Shown: positions 25,801 to 36,375 of the stretch, in pieces | Layout of the letters: each line of letters begins with the position of its first letter | How positions within the stretch are numbered: the first letter of the stretch is position 1 | Origin: Amborella trichopoda | Taxonomy: Eukaryota; Streptophyta; Magnoliopsida; Amborellales; Amborellaceae | DNA: 64,000 nt | Reading direction: 5' to 3' | Assembly: GCF_000471905.2 (NCBI RefSeq) | Contig: NW_006498085.1 | Coordinates: forward strand, 494,299 to 558,298 | Notes under the pieces: generated by a model | Told to the model about the DNA's origin: nothing | Seen by the model: the letters and a program-made list of their open reading frames with translations, nothing else | Database searches by the model: none | Made by a program: the position numbers and the translations under genes

Positions 25801-28800
25801 AGTGATGCGAGTCCACCCAAGTCACTCGCCTAGGCCAAGTGCCAATACCTTGTCTGAGGCAAGTCCCACAACATTGGTGGCTATACAAAATTGTGCCACC
25901 AAGGCTTGGTGTTCTCTGTGAACTTTACATCAAAATTTTGATAGGACATAGGTTATGGTGGTGGGAAAGATAAAAGAACAGAAGGGGTGTGGGAGGAGAG
26001 GGGAAACATGGGTGGGACAAGGGCAGTAGCAGCATGCCACACAGTGTCCATTCTCCATGTTAAGCCTTTGAACTATGAGTTGAGTGGACACTGCGCCTTT
26101 TTTACCAATTCATCTACTTTACTGTTTGCTTCCCTCCATTTATGCTTGAAAGTTATTCGGAACGTATTATTGATTTTCTCGATTTGTTCAAAGATTGGAA
26201 GGAGTCACCATTGTGCTAAATCTGGATGGGAGTCCCATATAATAGCATTTTGGCAATCTCCTTCCACTTCATGGATGGAAACCATCTATTGTTGAAATGT
26301 CTAAGGCTGTCTAGTAGGGCACCCGCTTTGGCAAGTTTGCCACTATAATAGGACCCATTTAAATGACACCCTAGATTGACTGTCTTGGAACATACCCCAA
26401 TACCTGCCTGGCCAGGGTTACCAAGGGAACATCCATCAAAATTTAGCTGTTCGAGTCCTTGTTCCGTAGGTAACCAGTGGCCTGTCTGACCCTTATCCTT
26501 GGACCTAAGACATAGGATTTGTTTCGAGTTTGTTGACTAGTTCTCCACTGACAGACCTTTGAATTCTTCTTTGTTCCTAGCCCGAAACATCACCTATGCT
26601 ACTACCTGGTCAATCGGGTCCTTTGTTCAAGTCTTACTGTTCTCCAAAATTCTGCTGTTTCACTCAATCCAAATGCACTAAAGAGTGGCCAATAACTGTT
26701 ACCCACCAAAGGAATAGGCTAGAAGCAGGATTTGGTGGAAAGAAAAATGTCATTACTAATTGTTCTACTGACCTCAGCAGAGCCCAGTGCCAATCAAATC
26801 ATATAACCAAGCAGGCCAGATAAACCGGTGGCTTCGGAACGGTGTAGGAAGCATGGAAAATGTTATCTTCTTCTTCTTTGCACATAATGCACTAGATGGG
26901 CATTGGGAACTCTCCATGCTGCAGTTGATCCCAAGTCAGTGCACTTTTGCGAGGACTACCCAAGCAAAAACTTGCAACTTTGGTGGAAGGGGTGAGACCT
27001 ACATTCTGTTGACGACCTTTTGTTTCTGCCCCGCAGTGCAAATAAGGTATTTTGTAAAAGGAGGCAACTGTGAAGATTTCACGAGGTGGAGGAGTCCAAA
27101 TAGTCCTGCCTTTTGCTTTGTGAGGGACATAAGCTGATCTTAGGGTTCTAGGCCACCTCCCCCCATATCTTAATGATATATGGACATATCGCTTCAGAAA
27201 AGGCTAATTTTGGGATTGGTGTTTCTGACGTACATGTTAAAAGCTATTACATGTGTTTGTGTCTTTGTAATGTAGTTTCCATTCATATTTATGTTGAAAC
27301 CAAGTATGAAGGGAAAAATAAATAATAGTGTGAAAGACGCTCGGGCTTGGAAGGGAAAACTCTAGGCTCCCTTTGATTTCCTATCATACAGAATTTAGGG
27401 CAAGAATAGGGAACAGGGTGAGATTGTGGGAAAGCCTAGCTCTAAGGGATTATGTTGGAAATATGGCCTATCAAGGCCTAAATTCCAGTAGTCTCTTGGG
27501 AGTGATTGAGAGATTGAAATCTTGGCGTTGTGCAAAATGGATCCCAGATTCTTTTACCTCGAGTACGCATGAGGCATAGAGAGTTTACGTGTTGAGAAAG
27601 CAATTTCTCAAAGTGGTGTGAGGGTCACCTCCTAGTCAGGATTTTATAGGTTAGCCTCATGTTTAGCTGCAATCGACCAAGGATTTGAGAATCCAAATGA
27701 GAAAAATAGAACCCATGTACTTGTTGAGTATTCGTCCTGTATGGAATCGTCAAGACTTATGGGATATAAGTCTGTATCCTGACAAGAGACCATTGCATGG
27801 CATGTGCATTTTCATTTCGTACGGAAAGCCACTCTTCCAAATGCATTATCCAAGTTTGGAAGTGCCAGGGCACATGTGCTTTGAGAGGACCCCTGTAATT
27901 GAGTTGGATCATGTCCCGTAGGGGTACACCTGTAATCCATTGAGAGCCGAATGATCGGAAGTTTTGGCTCAGCGGCTTTGATATGGCCAATTATGTGTCC
28001 CTGCTTTAGACTGTGGAACATAGGTTTATTGGGTCGATCTGAGACTCGGCGGAACATCATTCGAGACTAGCCCAATGGAGTACTTCGATACTTATAGTTA
28101 TTAGCCTGAGATCTCACTATCTATTTTTTTCAATTTTATAATGATGAGAAAAACCTAATAATTGCTCAAAAATACGTTAAATATTTATTGTGAATTTTAG
28201 AAAATTTTTCAGAATTTTATTTTCTAAAAAAATAAGGGTTTTCATATTGTTTGGCTCAAATTCCACTTTAGTCTTGACCTGTTAGTGCCATGTGGCGTCC
28301 GAGTGGCCATAGGGCTGCCACATGGCACCCCACACCTCTCTCTAGGTTCACCTCCCAACTGGGCATTGATCCCTAGGTGGGGGACTAGATTGGCATTTGG
28401 TTACTTGTTTTATAAGGGGTTGTGTTATGGTGTCTTGTTATATATTGTTATATAATGTTATAAATTAAGGTGACCTTTTTATCACATGTCTTAATTAACT
28501 CACACATGGTCATGCATGGCATGTGTGAAGTTTATTTAATTTATGTATTTGATATTAAAGAGAAAATACATTTTCAAATTTGAGTTGAAAAATATCGTCA
28601 CACACATGTGTGAAGGGGATATTATCTTTAAATTGATTGGTTTGAAATTTTAGATCTACAAAGTGATTGACTTTGATAAAGAAGAATATCTCCACTTGTG
28701 TGAGCTTTGCCAATTACTTATTTGCCTTTGAGCCTTTGTAGTTATCTACTCTAATACATTATTAAAAAAAACTAAGGGTATTTGTAAGGCCATATTGGAT

Positions 28801-31800
28801 ACAATTGGAGCAAAAATATGGGCCAAAGACAAAATGGTAAAGTGGCTTAACTTAGGGTTAGGGTGAGTGATAATGGTGTGAAATCCCATCCCTTCATCTA
28901 GTGGTTGGATGGGGATGGGTGTACATTAGCCTCTCATGTGCCTTTGGATTAGTGCATCAAAGTGTTGATTGAATCCAAAGTTACACCCATGTTATAAAAG
29001 CACATCATGAGATCTCAAACCACATGTTATAAAAGCACATCATGAGATCTCAAACCACAACTTTCTCAACTCTTGAACCATTTTAGAAAATTGTTGCTCC
29101 CCTCCTTCTTTTAAGGTTTTGTGAGAGAAAATTGAAGAGAGAGAGCTTTTAGAGTTCCATTAATGGTGATCTTGATGGTGGTCCTCCTTTCTTATGCTTA
29201 AGTCCATAGTGTGCATTTATCAAGGTAAACTCCATTGAATTTTTTTTTCTCATAAGATCATATCGTTGGCATCTATAGTTGTTGGAGTTTTGAATTTAGG
29301 AAATTTCATTTGATCTTAGTATCCCCATTTAATTATCTTTTTTATCATGCTTATTCATAGTGTGGTCCTTCATGAGTTATATCCTATATGCATGAGAATC
29401 CATGATCATGCATAGTATCCATTAATTAGTTTGCTTCAAACTCATCAAATAATTTAGTCTAAGAGTGTCACTTTATTTTCAGAACTTTTTCATCACATTT
29501 TTACCTATGGGGGTTTATAATCTTTCCATACAAGACTCTTTTGGTGGTCCGGGGGACCACTGTGTGTAGTTTGGCCATGACTCTCTTGTTCTTTATCCGA
29601 TTCATTTCAAACCTTTTGTATTCTGTTTTGGATGATAATGCCAGTGTGTTGAGATCTTAAGAAGTGATTTTAAGGTGTGTAATTTCTTCCCATTTGGATT
29701 AGACACTCTTGTGAGATTGAACTACTTTTGTACAATCCGAAGGGACAAAATTAAGTCCTTATAGGGCCCGATTGCGTGGCACCGGCACAAGGGGTTCGAA
29801 ACATGGCTTCCTTATTTTAATTTGACATTCTAATTTCCTGTTTAGTTGATTTTATTCTTTAGAATTTTGTTTAGATTAGTTGCATGATGTATTTAAGCTT
29901 TGGGACATAGTTTATGTAATTTGTGCTATGAAAGTGTAATTCATAAGCTAGTCTTGCTTTATATGTAATTGCCCCATAAGGGGTTGGTATTTGGGTTTAT
30001 TTACAGTGGTTATACAAGGCTAGAAATGGTTGTAATTGTTATGCAAAAAGATTGTTACTTATTCACTTAGCTTGTTTTTAGTAAGTGGCTTGTTGAGGGT
30101 ATCCATTTTGCCTTGTTTTTCGGCTTGAAAATTTGTCTTAGTCTTTGTATCTACTTTCAAATTCTACTTTGGAGTCTCTACACCCAAGATTATACTCGGT
30201 TGGACTAAATCAGGGTTGAAATTGGAATAATTCATGCATGATTCTTTCTAGTTTATACCTTTTATCTTTTAATTTTGTGAGTAGGTACCTTTGTGTTTGA
30301 GGGAGGGAGTGAAAAGATGCCTTATATACGTCCGTTGAATGAGAATTGGATCCCTTGCTTTTGGATGGCTCTTTATTTATTTTTTCTTTCGGATTTTGTG
30401 TATTTACTTCCATGTGTACATGTATTTAGTGTATTTACTTACTTTTGGATGGCTTTAAGGGGCTGAATGTTGGGCGGACAAAAAACAATGGATGAAGTTT
30501 CTATAGGACCTAGGCTTTATGAAAACAAAATAAAGCCTCACCTTAAATCCTCATCCAAAAAGCACTTTTAGCATTTAAAATCTTCATGATGGCTCAAAAA
30601 TTAATTTCCAACATTGACAATAAAATTTGAAAGTCAGAAAATGGTACAGATCTTGTGGATATGTGAACGGTTATTTTTAGGGCGAAATGTATGGTCTAGA
30701 TGATTTGTTGCAATATGCATTATTTTTAGAATTTGAAATCCCAAATTTTTGTACAACCATAATATTCAACCTGAGATGATCGATTTAAAAGTTTTTCAAC
30801 ACTTGAATTGCAATTTTGATGAGTTATGAGGTGAGGCTTTACTTATTTTGATAGGGCTGCAACCCTATCAAACCATTTTCAAAAAACAATATACCCATAG
30901 AACAAGTGTAGCGGAGATGAGGATGTTAAGATGGATGAGTGGCAAGACAATAACAGATAAAATTCGAAATGAATCCATTTGGGAGAATTTAGGTGTAACA
31001 CCAATAGGCGATAGGATGAGAGAGAGTAGATTTAGGTGGGCTGGCACCGACCAAGTACAACACCTGTTAGGAGGTGCGAGTTAATTCAAGTGGAAGGACT
31101 TCAAGGGGCAAGGGATAGGCCCAAAAGGATGTAGTTGGAAGTAGTTTACAAAGATATGGGAACTTATGACCTCACTAAGGGTATGGCGTTTAATAAAGCA
31201 GAATGATGGGCCAGGATTCGTGTAGCCGACTACATTTAACTAGGAAAAGGCTATCATGATGATGACTTCCATGTGTACACGAGTATGCATTTGAGATTTG
31301 TTCTTGTTTGTTTTTTTGTTCTCAATTCATCATCATCGGAGCGTTTTCCCAACTCTTTGGGTCTATTACATGAATCATGGTCCACTATTCTGCTTTATCA
31401 AGGGCCATACCCTCAATGAGGCCATAAGCCCCCATATATTTTCTTATTACTTCCAACCTTGTCCTTTTGGGCCTACCCCTTGTCTTGTTTGAGTCTTTTC
31501 TTCTTTTTTTTTCTCAATTATGAACACTAATTTAGGATTGCATAATTCGTTTTGCACAAATGGTGTAATCTGTGAACACTTAGATGACATGTCAATGCAT
31601 TTTAGATTTTTAACAGGAAGACACTAGATGATTTTTCTTAGCTTAGATGGTAAGGTGGTAAGTGGAAGGTCTTGGGTTCAATTGTCAATGATGGTCAGTA
31701 ATAAAAAAAAAAGAAAATATCTCCATACCCCCATTTTAAAGTTTTATATCTTAGACCCAAGGTTTCAAAACATATTTTGGGTCATATAAATTCTAAGTCT

Positions 31801-34799
31801 TGTATCTTTTAACCCCAGCTAACTTTATCCCTTTTAAACCTATTTTTTTTGCCCCAAGCAAACATAAGAAAGACATCCATTCTAAACAGCATCATTTCTC
31901 TCTTCATGTGATTTTCCCCTAAATCTCTCTCTCCATGACTTTCCCCAAACCCCCCTCTCTCTCTCCCAACCCCTCTCTCTCGCCGCTCCCCCAACCTCTC
32001 TCTCTCCTCTCACCCCAAACCCTTCTCTCTCTCTCACTCTCTCCTATCCCCGCCTTAACCCCTCTTCCTCTCACCCCCAAATCCTCTCTCTCTCTGTCGC
32101 CTGTCCCCAACCCCCCTCTCTCTCTTCTTGCCCCCAAACCCTCTTTCCTTTTAGAGCATAGCTCTGATATGGGTATCAACAATAAGAGTGAAGGGGGTTA
32201 TAGAGGGTTGAAGAGTGAACCTAAATCTTCATTTTTATGGATGAAGATTCTACTTACAAATTGAAGAGTGAACGCATGGAAGATGTGTTCATGCACCAAG
32301 AAGATGTGGTTGGAGTCAATTTACTGTGTCATGATTTGAGTGGCGAGAACTCTGGTTTGGGTTATGTTGGAAAAGTTGCAACAAGGGTTTCATCGGGGAA
32401 TGTAGCAGTGGTGTAAGCACTTATGATAGATTTAGTGATGGTTGTGAAGAAAATTCTGAGATGATTCCATTGATAAGAATTCTGACATATTTAGAGGGGT
32501 TTGTGGTGAGAATTCTGATGTGGGTATAGCAATAATAGCTCTGACAAATTTAGAGGGGTTTGTAGGGAGAAATCTGAGATGGGTAGCGAGGCTAAGTGCT
32601 TCAACAAATTTAGGGGGGTTTGAGAGAGAACTCTAAGATGGGTAGCAAGAAAAGGCAATCAGATAACTTTAAGAGAATTTTTGTGGTCAAAATTCGGAGA
32701 TGCGTGCTGTGAATAAGACCTCTAATGACCTGAAGACAAGTAAAAAGGAAAGGATAGAGCTTGGAAGGAAGTTTCAAAATGCAGTAAGCTTTCATAACTG
32801 GGAATTTGCAGAGAGTTTGATCCCTTTGGCTGATATGCCAAGGCTGAATGATGCTATATGTATTGCTTTGGATTCAATCTGGTTTTTGAGGACAGAGTCA
32901 GAGCTTCATGGAATTAATGGTTTGATTAGAATGCTTATTTCAAATGGAGCAAACGATTTCACCAGAGCAGCCTTGAGGACTTCATTTCTCGCCTCATGTG
33001 TCTCAGCTTGAAGGAGCCAAACAATTTCCACTTCTATTCTCAGCTAAACACCTGGAGAGAGAAAGTAGGGGAAAATACAAAGAGAGAAGGGGTTTGGGAG
33101 AATCTCAAGGAAGAGAGAACTTTGGGGAGAATATATCACATAAAGAGATGGAGGGTTTAGAATGAGCGTGTCTTTTTTTATATTTGTTAGGGCTAAAGAA
33201 ATAGTTAAAAGTGAGTAAAGTTAGTCAGGGGATTAGGAGATATATTTTAAATCCTTGGGTCTATTGAGATATGAAAACCAAAAATAGGGGGTATGGGGAT
33301 ATTTCCCCTAAAAAAAAATACTTGCTCTTTGAATTTTTTTATTGTGTGTAGACCGTTTCAATGCACATCTGTTCACATGGCATCCATATTCAAGTTCATA
33401 TGGGCTTGGTTTTGATGGCTTAGAATTTCCTTTCAGTAAGCACGAAAATTCGGGAATCAGAGAACTTCTTGAGATTTCAGTGTTCCAGCTGGCAGAGTTC
33501 AGCTACTAGGACTGTCTGTCTGGCATTTATCGATGTAATGGTCCTATTCTTAAGGTAGTGGTGAATGAATCTTGACCTCAACCCCTGTTGAAAATAGAAT
33601 AAATTTTCTTCTCCTTTTACCTAGTGAGAATGCATAAGGGATACAAAAAATGGGATTGATATTATCAGTATGTATGCAGAGAACTTTTACAAGTTACTTC
33701 TCTGGTTCTACTTTATCCTACATTTTGTATTTGTTTTAGAAATATGTGGCCTATCGAACCTTTGCTTGTTTGGGCCATCTCTATTTGTTTTGTTGCATCA
33801 TAGTTTGTCATGTTTGTTGATTTGAATGAATCCCTAAATTATTTATTCTTTTTAACTTTTTCTTTTAAAAAATAAATTGAATGCAGATTTCATGGTGTTC
33901 CAGCTGAAGAACGGTTGCATTGGAGGTCTTTTTTAGTTAAGCTTGGAGCAGATAACTTGAAAGGTGCTAAGAATGAAGACCTCTTTGTGGCTTCACACAA
34001 GTATGTATTCGTCTTTCATCTTGAATGTGTTTTTCTATTTGCTCATGCGGTAGAATCATATTTTGAAAATGGTTAGAGTATGGCATGTGAAATGAATCTC
34101 AACATTTTGTTTAAAAGTTAGCAGACAACCTTTGGTGGTATAATTGGCATGATCAAGAAATATCAAGCAATGAGTCTACGTTCCATAGACTTGTTCCGAT
34201 TACTAGGCGAGCAAGTTTAGCATCCAACCACCTTCATTTATTGGTCCAAACTCCCTACTTAACCAACAGAAATCGACAAACTTTCGCATATATGCTGATC
34301 CAGGTATCTCTAAATGAGAAATACAAATATGCTGAGCCAGGTATCTGTAAATGAGAAATACAACCCATTCTATCTACCCCATTTAGTCAATTAGTCATTT
34401 TCCCCCCATATTTCAGGTTTTGGAGGAAAGTCTTGAAACCTTAGGCATGCAAGGAATAAAAAATGTCAGCTAGAACAAGGTTTTCGATGATCACATTGAA
34501 AATTAAGGTCGACAAATTGAATCACATGAAAGATTAAAGGGGGATAGCTCCATTTCCCCAACCCCAAGTACTTTGGTTGGTGGATGATGTTTTTACAAGG
34601 GATTGTAGCTTCTAGCCTTGTTTCCAGATACTCCAATCACGCTGTCAAATTACTTCCCATGAGTAAAAATAAATGGAAAGCCTGGATTCAACAACACAAC
34701 TTGGGTTACAAAGTTACAGTTGAGGGAGAAAGACTGGAGGCCCCATCTTAGAGTCTCATCACCAAACTCTCACTTGTGCTTTGGAGGCATTCTAAAAAT

Positions 34800-34833
<34 letters not shown>

Positions 34834-36375
34834 NNNNNNNNNNNNNNNNNNNNAGAGAGAGAGAGAGAATTGAGGTGGTCTATTCCCAATTGCATTTATA
34901 TTTTCATTTCTTAGTTTTTTAAGCATGAGAAAGAGTAAATTGAGATGGCTATTCTCCATTGCATTTATGTTTTCATATCTTATTTTTTAAGCAGAAAACT
35001 TGGATTTCACATGTGCTTTCAGATCTGTTTATATTGTTTATGCTGTGCTCGGGGATGTCTGCGTTTATGTTGTCGGCAAGGATGAGTATGATGAACTTGC
35101 ATGTAAGCGGATAAGCCCTCATGTTTATTTTCCCTTTCCATTTAAGTTATTTTGATTTCAATTTGATACTTCTTTTATGTGATTTAAAAAGTGGCAGAGG
35201 TCATATTTGCCATAATATCATCAGTTAAGGATGTTTGTGGTAAGCCACCCACCGAGCGTATATTCCTAGACAAGTATGGAAAGATCTGCCTATGCCTAGA
35301 TGAAATTGTTTGGAAGGTAAGCACATATGCTCTGTAATTTATATTTAGAAAAATAAGAAAATATAAAATAACCGAATGCTACCCACGAAAGATGACTTTT
35401 GTTTTCTCTTTGTAAGATTCGTAATTTAATGGGAGTTGAAAAGATTCTATGCTCCTCCTGGTGCAAAATGTACATTTGCTCCCTTGGTTGAAACCCAAAC
35501 TCGAAGTATTTCTAGGACCCCAAATTTTATGGGTGTAACCTACTCAACCTAGCGACCAACCTTAAAAAAGGAAATTGCATCAATACTTTAGAAATTGTTT
35601 TTGTGAGGCCATAACTACATCCCAAGCTAGACCTCATTTCACCAATTTCTCAATTTTGAGGACCTGAAAAACTGCAAAAATCATTCTTCTCCATGAAACA
35701 ACTATCCCGCTTAAGAAAGATTTAGAGCTCTAAAGTGTTCAGCTCCACTACCACCTCAAAAATCAGATCTGACCTGTCCATTTAATGGGTAGTTAATCTA
35801 TGATATTTGGAAGTTTTAAAGAACTCACAATTTTGGGTTGGAGAATGATTTGTAGGAACTTTGGATCCTTTTGTAGTCATCTGCTATACAAAAGAATGGG
35901 CAATGGGTTGGGTCTACTCAATAACCAACCTTTTCATACTAGTTATTTATCAGTGCAAAAAACGAGTACTTGCATCAGAGCTCACGTGGGTCCTGAGCTT
36001 GAGTCAGATCTGATAGGCTTGGCTGAGTTTCTATCAGATTCTAGGCTGAGTTCAGCCAAGAAAAGAATAAAATATTGGGAACCTGACAGATACAGTTTGT
36101 TCCCATGCATGTTGCTCCGGACTCGGTAACTTGCCAATCTCGAGTTACTCAGGGGAGTTCCATGGCACACCTCTAGCTGTCTGATTTGACCTAATAGCTA
36201 GGGGTGATTATGATATTTTTGTACTAAAGGTAATTATTTTGTTTTATACAATCTTCTATAATAATTGTGCATATTGTTTGATTTGTTTTTTTTTGTGGTG
36301 AAGGGGATGCTTGAAAACACAGACAAGGATAGAGTGAGAAGGCTGATAAGATTGAAGCCCCCTACTGAGATTTAA
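13810..36375 (+). CDS. LOLITA: Longin-like small subunit, TPLATE-complex LOLITA type (5 exons, ~20-kb intron 1)
   Basis: Exons at 13810-13862, 33887-34000, 35023-35102, 35192-35316 and 36304-36375 join across phases 2, 2, 1 and 0 with GT-AG introns to give 147 residues. The protein starts MLLSVLFSNSEGNILLERF, continues HGVPAEERLHWRSF, VYAVLGDVCVYVVGKDEYDE, DVCGKPPTERIFLDKYGKIC and LCLDEIVW, and ends IRLKPPTEI. This is the pattern I remember for Arabidopsis At1g15370 (LOLITA), the small sigma-like longin subunit of the plasma-membrane TPLATE endocytic adaptor. Exon 1 is present three times in forward orientation. Copies 1 and 2 (18648) both have a valid donor, so intron 1 is about 20.0 or 15.2 kb. 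I chose copy 1 because it is beside the intact TBC partner, but either or both could be used. Intron 1 is packed with block copies and transposon remnants. Confidence 0.78.
14880..17220 (-). mobile_element. LINE remnant, copy 1 (zf-RVT + RNase H region)
   Basis: Read on the minus strand, 16264-15887 resembles the zinc-binding domain after LINE reverse transcriptases (IWTPPREIF, CIMCKEEEDNIFHA). The stretch 15660-15080 resembles RNase H: LNFDGCSLGNPGQAGVGV, then after a frameshift VEGDCQNAIIWDSHPDLAQW, then WREANSKVDELVKQ. Stops and frameshifts make it non-functional. T-rich sequence at 14640-14830 may be the remains of the 3' tail. A private 50-bp tandem duplication lies at 15746-15845. Confidence 0.7.
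17319..18101 (-). pseudogene. TBC-GAP exons 1-2, block copy 2 (start codon lost)
   Basis: Exon 2 equivalent 17411-17319 (93 nt, frame intact, GGLRATVWK) and exon 1 equivalent 18101-17742 (360 nt, with six extra residues GGKEEE beside the glutamate run). The ATG found in copy 1 is ATT here (18101-18099). Exons 3-9 do not follow. It is a duplicated 5' end, not a gene. Confidence 0.88.
18102..18647. promoter_or_regulatory. Copy 2 of the divergent promoter
   Basis: Aligns along its length with 13290-13809, including the telo-box (18299-18306), the ACGAAAACGAAAT motif and the CT patch before the ATG. The inverted repeat around TTCGT is altered and part of the upstream CT tract is deleted. Confidence 0.55.
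18648..18700 (+). other. LOLITA-like alternative exon 1, copy 2 (intact)
   Basis: 53 nt coding MLLSVLFSNSDGNILLE plus two bases of an Arg codon, followed by the donor GTACGT. The same phase as copy 1 allows splicing to 33887. The only residue change from copy 1 is E11 to D. It may act as an alternative first exon with a ~15.2-kb intron. Confidence 0.65.
19690..22000 (-). mobile_element. LINE remnant, copy 2
   Basis: Near-identical layout to copy 1. The RNase H start is readable on the minus strand at 20451-20248 (VHVNFDGCSLGNPGQAGIGV). It was carried along by the block duplication rather than inserted independently, because the flanking intron sequence is also duplicated. Confidence 0.7.
22062..22843 (-). 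pseudogene. TBC-GAP exons 1-2, block copy 3 (nonsense + frameshift)
   Basis: The exon 1 equivalent 22843-22484 keeps its ATG but has TAG (22558-22556) where copy 1 has TGG after GHG. The exon 2 equivalent 22153-22062 is 92 nt, one base short (TGGAG before the donor instead of TGGAAG), which shifts the frame. No downstream exons follow. Confidence 0.9.
22844..23393. promoter_or_regulatory. Copy 3 of the divergent promoter
   Basis: Aligns with the 13.3- and 18.1-kb copies and includes a telo-box near 23008, the ACGAAAACGAAATC motif and the CT patch before the ATG. Confidence 0.5.
23394..23446 (+). pseudogene. LOLITA-like exon 1, copy 3 (splice donor lost)
   Basis: Still opens with MLLSVLFSNSEGN but reads S for I and Q for E later. 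The donor that is GTATGT in copy 1 is ATATGT here. Normal splicing to exon 2 from this copy is therefore unlikely, although it is the forward copy nearest the rest of the gene. Confidence 0.8.
24450..24891 (-). mobile_element. LINE remnant, copy 3 (truncated at the inversion)
   Basis: Matches the first ~440 bases of the other copies, then ends abruptly within the RNase H region (after GGAAGGAGTCGCCATC) where the inverted intron/promoter piece begins. A local duplication (GTGCCAATACCTTGTCTGAG repeated at 24497 and 24521) is private to this copy. Confidence 0.7.
24892..25486 (-). repeat. Inverted copy of LOLITA promoter, exon 1 and start of intron 1
   Basis: Reverse-complement of the segment at about 23155-23755. 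It contains, on the minus strand, an intact LOLITA exon 1 (25246-25194, MLLSVLFSNSEGNILLE, donor GTATGT), the CT patch and the TTCGTTCCGGACGAA motif. It resembles copy 1 as much as copy 3. With the forward copy it forms arms of about 590 bp separated by ~1.1 kb. Confidence 0.88.
25790..28110 (-). mobile_element. LINE remnant, copy 4
   Basis: Same 3'-LINE segment as copies 1 and 2, preceded from 25487 by the intron stretch that flanks them (GTCCTAAAAATA and following). It ends with the same AAAAACCTAATAAT motif, after which the tandem homology stops near 28160. No TBC exons follow, so this is the last, incomplete unit of the array. Confidence 0.7.
28160..30480. other. Intron 1 interior, no gene seen; possible old LTR-type sequence
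   Basis: Non-coding on inspection. A perfect 35-bp tandem duplication (28989-29058) repeats the TATA-like ATGTTATAAAAGCACATC. The composition and a GCACCGGCACAAGGGGTTCG segment near 29780 would fit a decayed LTR, but I found no paired LTR, primer site or protein remnant. Confidence 0.35.
30490..30868. mobile_element. MITE, AAAGCCTCAC subtype (second copy)
   Basis: The left end AAGTTTCTATAGGACCTAGG then ATAAAGCCTCACCTT. The right end TGAGGTGAGGCTTTACTTAT then GGGCTGCAACCCTATCAAAC. It aligns over most of its length with 5645-6012. Confidence 0.65.
30885..31262 (+). mobile_element. LINE 3' coding fragment, plus strand
   Basis: The translation contains RTSVAEMRMLRWMSGKT, then IRNESIWENLGVTPIGDRM, then after a frameshift QVEGLQGARDRPKRM, YDLTKGMAFNKAE and WARIRVADYI. 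This is the usual end of plant L1/RTE-type LINE ORF2 proteins as I remember it. Frameshifts and stops are present. It is different from the RNase-H-bearing LINE in the tandem blocks. Confidence 0.7.
31915..32145. repeat. CT/CCC-rich low-complexity tract
   Basis: Runs of CTCTCTCTC alternating with CCCCAACCCC. Long open frames on both strands here are compositional. It may be the remains of a CT-rich 5' leader belonging to the SKIP35-like fragment that follows. Confidence 0.7.
32155..33011 (+). pseudogene. SKIP35-like gene fragment
   Basis: The clearest part is 32700-33011 (103 residues): KKERIELGRKFQNAVSFHNW, ESLIPLADMPRLNDAICIAL, then DSIWFLRTESELHGINGLI and NDFTRAALRTSFLASCVSA. This matches my memory of the N-terminal region of the plant ankyrin-repeat protein SKIP35, an F-box/SKP1 interactor. 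Upstream, 32168-32430 has acidic coding-like stretches (MEDVFMHQEDVVGVNLLC) in shifted frames. The family protein continues well beyond SCVSA, but here a stop follows at once. No introns are seen, so it could be a truncated retrocopy or a captured gene piece inside the LOLITA intron. Confidence 0.6.
34803..34872. repeat. (GA)n microsatellite with 20-base assembly gap
   Basis: GA repeats on both sides of 20 Ns (34834-34853). The true repeat length is unknown. It lies in intron 2 of the LOLITA-like gene. Confidence 0.95.

Noticed and set aside
29780-29800. GGGGTTCGAAAC as a tRNA T-arm
   Set aside because: No matching acceptor, D-arm or anticodon arm could be laid out around it.
31809-32264. 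Overlapping frames rich in Arg/Glu/Gly or Ser/Pro/Leu
   Set aside because: Pure consequence of CT/CCCC low-complexity DNA on either strand.
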